The position numbers and the translations under genes are program-made. This document shows, in pieces, positions 8,301 to 15,835 of a DNA stretch of 34,512 nt; the stretch's first letter is position 1; each line of letters starts with the position of its first letter. Under the pieces are notes generated by a model. The model made no database searches and had not been told where the DNA came from. It saw nothing but the letters and a program-made list of their open reading frames with translations. The stretch covers positions 1 to 34,512 of the forward strand of contig JANOAR010000003.1 of assembly GCA_031411235.1 (NCBI GenBank), read 5' to 3'. This DNA is from JANOAR01 sp031411235. Its GTDB lineage: Bacteria; Verrucomicrobiota; Verrucomicrobiia; Verrucomicrobiales; Verrucomicrobiaceae.

Positions 8301-10492
8301 CCAGCCACCTGCGGCGCGGCCATGCTGGTGCCATTGCGGCTCTCGTAGCCATACGCACTGTCGCCTGCCAGTCGCAGTTTAGTGCTCCAAATACCGCTGC
8401 CTGGTGCGAACAAATCCACCGTCAGTCGCCCGTAGTTTGATCCAGTTCCTCCTGTCCACATTGCCACGGCATCACTCGCATCCGTCGCTCCTACGCTCAT
8501 GACGAAGCCACTCGGAATGCTCGCAGGATACGTTGGGATACGATCACTGTTAAACCGGCTGTTCCCCGCTGCTGCCACATGCACCACTCCATAAGGTTTC
8601 GGGCGATTGGGTAAGCTGAAGCTCATCGCTTGGTTTGTCCGTGCGGCGGTGGTGTAGTTGCTCAGGGTGAGGACGTTGCCGCTGACGATGGTCGCCAGCG
8701 TATTCGCGGGTATGCCCGCCCCCGTGATGGTGCGGCCCACGCGGACGCGGGCTAGCTCGGGCGAGGTGCCGCTGACGGTGATTTGATTCACGTCCTTCAC
8801 GAAGGTCGAGGTGATGCCGCTGGGCACATCGGTGAGACTGAGTAGGCTGTTGTTGAAGGGAGCATTGGTTGGCAGGCTCAGGGTCAAGGTGTTGCCGTTG
8901 ATGGCATTGACCTTGGCATTCGCAGCCATGCCGGGGCCAGCGATGAACATGCCGGTGGTGATCTTGGCCAGTTCACTCGCATCGGCGGTGACGGTGATAT
9001 TTGTGGCTCCGCTGCTGAAGCTGCTGCGCACAAAGGCGTCGCCGGACTGGGGGTTGTTGATGGCGTTGAGCATGGCCAAGCTATACCCGCTGCCACCCCA
9101 GGAATGGTTGGCCACAGCGACGACGCGGCTGGTGGCGTTGAGCTTGGTGATGTAGGCCAGCGCGGCCACGGCGTCGGAATAGACGCCGTAGGTGCCAGCG
9201 CCGAGTTTCTTGATGATGCGCAGCGGCAGGAGCTTCACCTTCCAACACACGCCTGTGACACCGAGGCTGTTGTTGCCGGTGGCTCCGATGATGCCCGCGA
9301 CGTGGGTGCCGTGGCCCACGTCATCCATGGGGTCGTTGTCGGCATTCACAAAATCCCAGCCATGCCAGTCGTCGATGCGACCATTGTTGTCGTTGTCGAG
9401 GCCATCGGTCTCTTTGCCGCTGCCACTCTCGCCGGGGTTGGCCCAGATATTGGCGGAGAGATCGGGGTGGGTGTAGTCCACGCCCGTGTCCACGACGGCG
9501 ACGACGGTACTGTTGAGGGCGGCGTCTTGCTCTGGCGAGCCGAGAGTGCCCTTGGGGCCGGTGATGACGTCCCAAGCACGTGGGGTCATGATTTTGCCGA
9601 GGTGCCATTGCTGGGTGCTGGTGTTGCTGCCGAACAAGGTGTCATTTGGCGTGGTGTCTGCACCCGAGCTGAGGAAGTCGGGCTCGGCAAACAGCACGGT
9701 GGGCAGTTGATTCAAGGCAAGCACTGCACGCTCGATACTACGCTCGCCATCGCTTGGCACTTCGACCGAGTAGAGGCCGAGTGGAGTGATTTCCTTGATC
9801 ACCCGGCAGCCGCGCGGCAGGGTGCGTTGCAGGCGCTCCTTGGTGATTCCTTGCGCGGCCTGCACCATCAAGCGATCAGCGATCATGGCGTTTTGCCAGA
9901 GTGCCGACTCGGGCTCTGGCGTGGTGGCACTTGGCGCTGAGTTTGGCAGAGCAGCTAGCGGGTCTTTGCGCACGGGCGTCCTTGTTTCCTGAGACTGTGA
10001 TTGCTGACTTGGTGACTCTTTGCCGGGCATACTCCCCGCCTTTGCTGCCTCCCGCTGCACTGCGATGGATGAAGCATAAACGGTGTCCACCCGCACCAGC
10101 GCATGGCCGAAGTCTGGCACGCGATAGGTCGCGCTTCTGCGTTCGAGCCTTGTCCCTTTGGGCAACTCCAAGGCCTTCGCAAGATCGGGTTCCCAGGTCT
10201 GTGCTTCATAACTGCGCGTCTCCTGACGGACGAGTTTGCCCATGCGTGCGAGTTCATCATAAACCATCGCCGCTGGCTCTAGCGTGGGTTCGAGGCTTGG
10301 CGATGGGCTCGCTTTGTTGGGCGATGGCTTAGCGGCGTTAGATGCCTGATGGATCGTGCGCGATTCATTAGCCCGCAGCACCTCATGCCCTGGCTTTGCT
10401 ATCGGGCTTAGGCCTTGGAGAAACCAACCCACAGCCACAACAAGCGTCGTTGCGAGAACGACGAGCAGTGAAGGGCGAGTGGGGGTTTTCAT
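5384..10492 (-). CDS. Giant S8 subtilase with RCC1-like propeller repeats, 1702 aa (paralogue A)
   Basis: A secreted or surface serine protease. Residues 8-27 are a hydrophobic signal/anchor. An I9-like prodomain lies at about 203-275. The subtilase domain has Asp335 (VVDTGVDYTHPD), His394 (GHGTHVAG), Asn644 (AAAGN, oxyanion) and Ser723 (NGTSMAAPQVAG); all four are intact, so activity is expected. A calcium-loop-like DGLDNDNNGRIDD lies at about 363-375. Two copies of a roughly 65-residue beta-rich module (about 493-560 and 566-627) are inserted between His and Asn. From about 830 to 1520 come some 14 RCC1-like repeats of the form DGxVWAWGxNxxGQLGxGD. A DPDDDGVTNLIEYALG loop near 1568 precedes a C-terminal beta domain. 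There is no LPXTG or PEP-CTERM tail. It lies 81 bases downstream of its paralogue. Substrate unknown. Confidence 0.92.
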   Translation of the reverse strand: MKTPTRPSLLVVLATTLVVAVGWFLQGLSPIAKPGHEVLRANESRTIHQASNAAKPSPNKASPSPSLEPTLEPAAMVYDELARMGKLVRQETRSYEAQTWEPDLAKALELPKGTRLERRSATYRVPDFGHALVRVDTVYASSIAVQREAAKAGSMPGKESPSQQSQSQETRTPVRKDPLAALPNSAPSATTPEPESALWQNAMIADRLMVQAAQGITKERLQRTLPRGCRVIKEITPLGLYSVEVPSDGERSIERAVLALNQLPTVLFAEPDFLSSGADTTPNDTLFGSNTSTQQWHLGKIMTPRAWDVITGPKGTLGSPEQDAALNSTVVAVVDTGVDYTHPDLSANIWANPGESGSGKETDGLDNDNNGRIDDWHGWDFVNADNDPMDDVGHGTHVAGIIGATGNNSLGVTGVCWKVKLLPLRIIKKLGAGTYGVYSDAVAALAYITKLNATSRVVAVANHSWGGSGYSLAMLNAINNPQSGDAFVRSSFSSGATNITVTADASELAKITTGMFIAGPGMAANAKVNAINGNTLTLSLPTNAPFNNSLLSLTDVPSGITSTFVKDVNQITVSGTSPELARVRVGRTITGAGIPANTLATIVSGNVLTLSNYTTAARTNQAMSFSLPNRPKPYGVVHVAAAGNSRFNSDRIPTYPASIPSGFVMSVGATDASDAVAMWTGGTGSNYGRLTVDLFAPGSGIWSTKLRLAGDSAYGYESRNGTSMAAPQVAGALALLRLWQPSLTELQARQILIDQVDQVTSMDQKCLSGGRLNIAKMVDKLYQPNLVNGGGSTGGSGVSSEALQGAMSIVGRAAAGRDFGRGGGNSVLVVQGGKVWAWGDNMVGQLGLGDTANRSTPTAIPNLSDVLQVVVGSSGFALALCADGTVWAWGGNSNGEMGAGTANDSYQLSPAQITGLTDITWISAGSGFALAVRADGTVWGWGKNANGQLGVGDTSMHLSPVASSLIANVVQVQAGTQHAIALKADGTVWCWGDRSLGGGVDVGALGDGLKVGFTSVPAQVQGMPPATFVVASWGYSAAVTADGLVYEWGNAYLELSANNQPATPLLRSGLSNINVMCAGFENRLAVDNDGRVWAWGGLDQGSGGLGKDIFVAAAPAEIVTLGEEPMTSCQAGWRFSLVIGADGGVHTFGDNASGSLGIGRFADKTLPVRINALPPISSFSSTSNTYFVSESGQTYINAVGRLPVMEPNLGDSIARMIHGVSYQGGFKFRIKTDGSVHASGANQHGQLGLGTFNPAAGGITLLSNSRSLAAPKTANSSSDGAFQGHAVAALSDGSVRAWGANFYGQVGDGTTTNRSSPTVVAGIQDAVEVAVGDFHSLALDGNGHVFTWGRNHKGQLGDGTQQDSPVPQRIQSLTNIIQVAAIAHQSFAVQSDGTLWAWGENASDGNTMLDASRPVSVLSTPVAVAGLPPISKVFPGQFANYTTATDGQLWCWGIQTNFFAKHLRAADPATSPSLNVPTPVLGMKSVKELSSISATTFAVTTDGSVFGWGYGAIGFLGDGDAWASFPCDVVGLAGASTVMSTLGTGEISNSWLLANFSAADLIETASSDGADPDDDGVTNLIEYALGLDPHSHNSQAIPTSRIDTIAASAENESTGGEVQLFSTPTVDLTSGKRYPAYTVSRNDGIRQDIDYIVEVSTDLLTWRSGDPHTITVLDTAEVLEVYSTTALDDAPRQFMRLRIQRK
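9002..9604 (-). repeat. Near-identical duplicated segment in subtilase A (pairs with 14324-14926)
   Basis: This stretch encodes residues about 297-497 of paralogue A, covering the catalytic Asp and His. It is nearly identical to 14324-14926 at DNA level. By my reading only four residues differ before the last few positions, and long runs are identical in DNA, for example the segment encoding LLPLRIIKKLGAGTYGVYSD. The sequence on either side diverges far more. Confidence 0.85.
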
Positions 10493-10573
10493 GGCGGGGT
10501 GTGCGGCGAAGTTAAGGGAAGAGGCGGTCGCAGAAACAAGGAGGTGGTGTCATCGCTGTCGCCGGACGAGAGC

Positions 10574-13500
10574 TTATTTTCGCTGAATCCTCAATCGTAT
10601 GAACTGGCGTGGCACATCATCCACTGGGGTGGCGGAATAGACTTCCAAAACTTCCGCCGTGTCCAGCACCGTTACCGTGTGTGGGTCGCCGCTGCGCCAG
10701 GTGATGAGGTCATCGGACACCTCGACGATGTAGTTGACATCCTGCCGGATACCTTCCTTGCGGTTGACGGTGTAGGCGAGGTAACGCTTGCCGCCGTCCA
10801 GCTCGACGGTGGTTGTGCCAAAGAGTTCAATCTGGCTGTCCGAGGTGCTTTCGCTTTGCGCTTGAATGCCGATGCGTTCGAGGCGCAGCGTTGGCAGGCC
10901 CTCGGTGCCAGTTTGGCGAGGATCCATGCCCAGGGCATACTCGAGCAGATTCAGCAAGCCGTCGGCATCGGGGTCGGCATCGTCGGCCACGAGGTTGTCG
11001 TTGAGCAGCTCGGGCACACTGAAGTTGTCGAACAACCAGGAGTCCTGCGTGTCGCCTGTGCCCAAGGTTGACAGGGTGCTCGAGGCACCGCCGAAGCCCG
11101 TGACATACACGGGCAGGTTAGACCAGGAGTCGCCGTCGCCCAGCACGTCGGCACCCGTGCCGCCGCCCCAGGCCCAGAGTGTGCCATCACTCTTGATCGC
11201 TACGGCACGGTTGAGCACCTGAGAAATCTTGGTGATGCCCGAGAGGCCGACGATGGGCGCGGGCTGCCAGGGCTGCTGGGTGGCGGCTTCATCGCGGGCG
11301 AGTATGCTGTGGGGCTCATCCGCCATGGCGAGCGCGGTGCCTGTGCTCTGAAGGCAAAACATCGCCGAGGTGCCAGAGATGACGGTTGTTGCATTGGGCA
11401 GGCCGGAGATGACGACGGGCGATAGCTGGTCGCTGGCAAAAAGTTCGTCGTAAGTCACCGAGCTGTGGCCACCCCAAGAATACACCGTGCCGTCTGATTT
11501 GACGGCGACACTGAAGGTATCGCCCGCGCTGATGCTGACGATGCCGCTGAGGCCGGGCACTTGGCCGGGTGTTAGCCGGTCGTTGGTGGTGCCATTGCCG
11601 AGCTGGCCGCGATGGTTGCGGCCCCACGTCCACACGGTGCCGTCCGAGCGCAAGGCCATGCTGTGGTAGGCACCCGCAGAGACTTGGGTGGCCGAAGTCA
11701 TGCCCAATGATGCCTGGGCGTAGCCATGCCCGTTGTTGGTATTGTTGTTGCCCAACTGGCCATATTGGTTGCCACCCGTGGCCCAGACTTTGCCTGTGTT
11801 GGTAATCAGTAAGGCGTGCGCGTTGTTCAGCACTTCATCGGCATTTGCGGCGTCAAAGTAGTGTGAACAGGAAACTGTCTGAACGGGCACCTTGCGCTCG
11901 ACGATTCTGAAGAATGGGAAATAGGGCACGGACTCGTACACGAACTCGGACACGATGATGTTGGCATAGTCCAGGGTGGTGGTGGTCGTGTCGATGAAGT
12001 AAAGGTCGCCGTCCGAGGCCACGGCATAGGTTAGCCCCATGCCAATATCGATATCCACGATGCCGACGGGCGCACGCACGGGGATTGGCGTCTTGCTCGT
12101 CTTGAAGCCCTCTCCGTCGATGTCTCCGATGAAGCCCCACCAGAACATCCGCCCGCTCTGCGATAGGCCGAAGGTGGTAAAGCTGTCCGCTGCGATGTCG
12201 ATGAGTGGCTCCTCGATGCGCACCTGCGTGGGGTAGTTTTTCTCCCCTGGCCGCCCGGTGCCGAGCTGGCTGCGATGGTTCAGACCCCAGGTGAGTAGCT
12301 TGCCATCTGCCGTGACGGCGATGGATTGCAGCGGGCCACCAGCGACCGAGATGATGGCGTCATCCTCTGGCACAAGTACGGGCTGCGGTGTTAGGAAATC
12401 CTCATCCTGGCCATTACCCAATGAGCCGAAGGTGCCCAGCCCCCACGAGACGACACGCCCATCGGCATCCTGGGCAAAACAATGATAAGCGCCAGAGGCG
12501 ATGGCGACGATGTTGCCCAGCCCGGTCTTGATCTCTGGCACATGCGAGCCCGTGTTCGATGCGAGGTTGTGGTAGTGCCCCCACTGCCAGACCGCGCCGT
12601 TTTGATCGAGAGCTAGGGAACTCTCCAGCCCGGCCTCTACTTGAATAATACCCGCCAGCCCAGGTACCAGCACGGGGCTTTTGCTATCGGGCAGCGAGCC
12701 TGTGTCGGGGCCGTCGCCGATGCTGTTTTTGCCAAAGCCGCCGTAGATGTAGGCGGTATAAAAGATCTCCCACACATGCTCACCAAAGCGCGAGCCCCAG
12801 GCATAGACTTGGCCGTCCTTCGTCAGAGCCAGTGCGTGGTCGGGGCCAGCTTCAGCTTGGATTATGTTGCTCAGTCCTGGGATCATCTGCGGCGTTGTTT
12901 GAGCTACCGTGGTGCCAAGGCCCAACTGGCCCATGCTGTTGTTCCCCCAGGCGAAGACTTTGCCATCATCCCGCACGGCGAGGCAGTAGCCGCGCTCCAA
13001 TGGGGCAGCGGAAATCCAGACGATGCCAGCCAGCCCCGCGATCTGTTGTGGCGTGGGATGGAAGTAGTTGTCCGTGCTGCCATTGCCCAGCAGTCCGCCC
13101 TGGTTCGTGCCCCAGGCCCAGACGGTGCCGTCCGCCTTCAGCACGAGCGAAAACTTGTCGGCTGTGGCCACCATCGTCACCTCGGAAAGGCTGGCGATCT
13201 CTTTTGGCACAGAGCGCTCGCCTGAGTTGCCTAGTGCCGCGTCACCCAGCTCGCCCCAGCCGTTGCTGCCCCAACTCCAGACGCGGTCGCCGAGCAAGGC
13301 CAGCGCATGGCTGGAAAAGCCTGTGTTGGACACGGCCAGCTTGCCCGTCAGTGCGGAAGCACCTTCCAAGGGCTGCGTTGTGGCACCCGTACCGCCCGTG
13401 GTGCCGCCGTCGCCCACGAGGATGAGCGGGTAAAGCTTGTCCAGCATGTTAGCCACATTCAGCCTGCCCTTGCTCACACATTTGGTCTCAAGCACTGCAA

Positions 13501-15823
13501 GGCGATCCACTGTGCCGATGGTGATCTGCCGTGCTTGCAGTTCTGTCAGATTCGGCTGCCACAGGCGCAGCAGCGCCACGGCTCCAGCCACCTGGGGCGC
13601 AGCCATGCTGGTGCCATTGCGCGCCTCGTAGCCATAGGTGCTCGTGCCCGTTGGCTTCAGCTTCGTGCTCCAGATGGCGGAGCCGGGCGCAAAGAGATCC
13701 ACCGTCAGCGCACCGAAATTGCTACCTGCCGTGTAGGCTGGGCCAGTCGGCGGTTGCACGATGCCCCAGTTGGCCACGTCATCTGCTGTATCCAATGCGC
13801 CTACACTCAGCATGTAGCGGCTAGCAATGCCCGCTGGATAGACGGGGATGCGGTCATTGTTCAGTCGGCTGTTCCCCGCTGCCGCCACATGCACCACGCC
13901 ATTGGGCTTGGGGCTGAGGGGCAGGGTGAAGCTCAGCGCTTGGTTTGTCCGTGCGGCGGTGGTGTAGTTGCTCAGGGTCAAGGTCGTGACGCCGCTGTTC
14001 GTGTCCACGACCGTCACGAGTGTGTTCACGGGTATGCCCACACCCGTGATGGTGCGGCCCACGCGGATGCGGGCTAGCTCTGCTGGGTTGCCACTCACAG
14101 CGAATTTATTCGCGTCCTTCCCGAAGCTTGCAGAGATGCCGCTGGGTACATCGGTGAGATTGAGCAGGCTATTGTTGAAGGCGGCGTTGGTTGGCAGGCT
14201 CAAAGTCAGGACGTTGCCGTTGATGGTGTTGACCTTGGCATTCGCAGCCATGCCAGGGCCAGTGATGAACATGCCGTTGGTCATTTTTGCCAGTTCACTC
14301 GCATCGGCGGTGACGGTGATGCTGGTGGCTCCGCTGCTGAAGCTAGAGCGCACGAAGGCATCGCCGGACTGGGGGTTGTTGATGGCGTTGAGCATGGCCA
14401 AGCTGTAACCGCTGCCGCCCCAGGAGTGGTTGGCCACGGCGACGACGCGGCTGGTGGCATTGAGCTTGGTGATGTAGGCCAGCGCGGCGACGGCGTCGGA
14501 ATAGACGCCGTAGGTTCCAGCGCCGAGTTTCTTGATGATGCGCAGCGGCAGGAGCTTCACCTTCCAACACACGCCTGTGACGCCGAGGCTGTTGTTGCCC
14601 GTGGCTCCGATGATGCCCGCGACGTGGGTTCCATGGCCGACATCGTCCATCGGGTTGTTATCGGCATCGACGAAGTCCCAGCCATGCCAGTCGTCGATGC
14701 GGCCATTGTTGTCGTTGTCGAGTCCGTCGGTTTCTTTGCCGGATCCGCTCTCGCCGGGGTTCGTCCAGATGTTGGCAGAGAGATCGGGGTGGGTGTAATC
14801 CACGCCCGTGTCCACGACGGCGACGACGGTGCTGTTGAGAGCGGCGTCTTGCTCTGGCGAGCCGAGAGCGCCCTTGGGGCCCGTGATGACATCCCAAGCA
14901 CGCGGGGTCATGATTTTGCCGAGGTGCCAGAGTGGGCCGGGATTGGTGCCTGCATAGCCGGGGTCATTGGGTGTGGTGTCGGCGCTTGAGTTTAAGAAGT
15001 CGGGCTCGGCAAATTGCACACTGGGCAGTTGATTGATCGCGAGCACCGCACGCTCGATGCTGCGCTCGCCATCGCTGGGGATGGAGACGAGGTAGAGGCC
15101 CGTTTCGGTGATCTGCCTGAGCACGCGGCAGGGTGTTGGCAAGGAGCGTGCAAGCTGGGCTTGGGTGTAGCCGGGCTGGGTTTGGACAAGGAGATGATCG
15201 GCGATCATGGCGGTGTCCCAGACGATGTCCTCGCCTGCCGCCGCAACAGGCAGAGGGGTGCTGGAGGGAGTGGCTTGGGGAGTGCCTGTCGTGGGCACGG
15301 GGTTGCTTGGTGGAGCTGCCGCTGCATTCGTGGAAGCGCTGGCTGTGGTGAGTGGATGGGTAGGAGCAACGCTGGCGCGGCTCTGTGGGCGAGGGGCTCG
15401 GAGGGGTTGACTGCGCAGCACTTGATCCACTCGCACGAGCTGATATTTGAAATCGTGAAGGCGAAGGGTCGTACTGCGGCGGCGGAGTGCTTGAGCCGGA
15501 GTCACGGCGAGTGCCTTCTCCAAGTCGGGCTCCCAAGTCGGGGCTTCGTAACGGCGCTCATCCTGCTGCACGACGGTGCCTAGTTGGAGCAGTTGGCTGA
15601 AGCCTTGGGGCGTGAGATTCGGCGCGGCTGGGTCGGGCGTGGCGGTACCAGGAGCGGAGGCCGCTGGCGGTTGCGCAGGGGTGGTTGCTGCGGTTGAACG
15701 GTTCACCTGTGGGTTGCCACCTGCGGGGTGCGACGGTGGTGCGCGTCCGATGAGCAGGGCGAGCGCACCAAGTATCGTCGCGACAACAAGCGCGAAGCAG
15801 AGGATCCTTCGTTTCTTATTCAT
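10574..15823 (-). CDS. Giant S8 subtilase with RCC1-like propeller repeats, 1749 aa (paralogue B)
   Basis: Same architecture as the downstream paralogue. A hydrophobic signal/anchor at residues 7-25 is followed by a Pro/Ala/Thr-rich stretch, and an I9-like prodomain lies at about 206-278. The catalytic residues are Asp338, His397, Asn651 and Ser739, all in good motif context. The duplicated beta module is again inserted between His and Asn (about 496-633). About 14 RCC1-like repeats follow (about 845-1560), some degenerate and one or two with long loops. A DPDADGLLNLLEYALG loop near 1615 precedes a C-terminal beta domain very like that of paralogue A. It begins 12 bases after the FecR/beta-helix gene, which implies one transcript. 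No Shine-Dalgarno is visible. It is probably an active secreted protease with a recognition propeller; partner and substrate unknown. Confidence 0.92.
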   Translation of the reverse strand: MNKKRRILCFALVVATILGALALLIGRAPPSHPAGGNPQVNRSTAATTPAQPPAASAPGTATPDPAAPNLTPQGFSQLLQLGTVVQQDERRYEAPTWEPDLEKALAVTPAQALRRRSTTLRLHDFKYQLVRVDQVLRSQPLRAPRPQSRASVAPTHPLTTASASTNAAAAPPSNPVPTTGTPQATPSSTPLPVAAAGEDIVWDTAMIADHLLVQTQPGYTQAQLARSLPTPCRVLRQITETGLYLVSIPSDGERSIERAVLAINQLPSVQFAEPDFLNSSADTTPNDPGYAGTNPGPLWHLGKIMTPRAWDVITGPKGALGSPEQDAALNSTVVAVVDTGVDYTHPDLSANIWTNPGESGSGKETDGLDNDNNGRIDDWHGWDFVDADNNPMDDVGHGTHVAGIIGATGNNSLGVTGVCWKVKLLPLRIIKKLGAGTYGVYSDAVAALAYITKLNATSRVVAVANHSWGGSGYSLAMLNAINNPQSGDAFVRSSFSSGATSITVTADASELAKMTNGMFITGPGMAANAKVNTINGNVLTLSLPTNAAFNNSLLNLTDVPSGISASFGKDANKFAVSGNPAELARIRVGRTITGVGIPVNTLVTVVDTNSGVTTLTLSNYTTAARTNQALSFTLPLSPKPNGVVHVAAAGNSRLNNDRIPVYPAGIASRYMLSVGALDTADDVANWGIVQPPTGPAYTAGSNFGALTVDLFAPGSAIWSTKLKPTGTSTYGYEARNGTSMAAPQVAGAVALLRLWQPNLTELQARQITIGTVDRLAVLETKCVSKGRLNVANMLDKLYPLILVGDGGTTGGTGATTQPLEGASALTGKLAVSNTGFSSHALALLGDRVWSWGSNGWGELGDAALGNSGERSVPKEIASLSEVTMVATADKFSLVLKADGTVWAWGTNQGGLLGNGSTDNYFHPTPQQIAGLAGIVWISAAPLERGYCLAVRDDGKVFAWGNNSMGQLGLGTTVAQTTPQMIPGLSNIIQAEAGPDHALALTKDGQVYAWGSRFGEHVWEIFYTAYIYGGFGKNSIGDGPDTGSLPDSKSPVLVPGLAGIIQVEAGLESSLALDQNGAVWQWGHYHNLASNTGSHVPEIKTGLGNIVAIASGAYHCFAQDADGRVVSWGLGTFGSLGNGQDEDFLTPQPVLVPEDDAIISVAGGPLQSIAVTADGKLLTWGLNHRSQLGTGRPGEKNYPTQVRIEEPLIDIAADSFTTFGLSQSGRMFWWGFIGDIDGEGFKTSKTPIPVRAPVGIVDIDIGMGLTYAVASDGDLYFIDTTTTTLDYANIIVSEFVYESVPYFPFFRIVERKVPVQTVSCSHYFDAANADEVLNNAHALLITNTGKVWATGGNQYGQLGNNNTNNGHGYAQASLGMTSATQVSAGAYHSMALRSDGTVWTWGRNHRGQLGNGTTNDRLTPGQVPGLSGIVSISAGDTFSVAVKSDGTVYSWGGHSSVTYDELFASDQLSPVVISGLPNATTVISGTSAMFCLQSTGTALAMADEPHSILARDEAATQQPWQPAPIVGLSGITKISQVLNRAVAIKSDGTLWAWGGGTGADVLGDGDSWSNLPVYVTGFGGASSTLSTLGTGDTQDSWLFDNFSVPELLNDNLVADDADPDADGLLNLLEYALGMDPRQTGTEGLPTLRLERIGIQAQSESTSDSQIELFGTTTVELDGGKRYLAYTVNRKEGIRQDVNYIVEVSDDLITWRSGDPHTVTVLDTAEVLEVYSATPVDDVPRQFIRLRIQRK
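14324..14926 (-). repeat. Near-identical duplicated segment in subtilase B (pairs with 9002-9604)
   Basis: Counterpart of 9002-9604, encoding residues about 300-500 of paralogue B around the catalytic Asp and His. The two genes form a direct tandem duplication of about 5.1 kb with this block as the best-conserved part. Confidence 0.85.
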
Positions 15824-15835
15824 TGCATGGCAGGG

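Noticed and set aside
9104..9940. Long plus-strand frames opposite the subtilase catalytic cores (also 14426-14989)
   Set aside because: They appear at matching positions in both paralogues because the sense DNA is conserved, and the translations (GDDGAVESGV-type) have no protein character.
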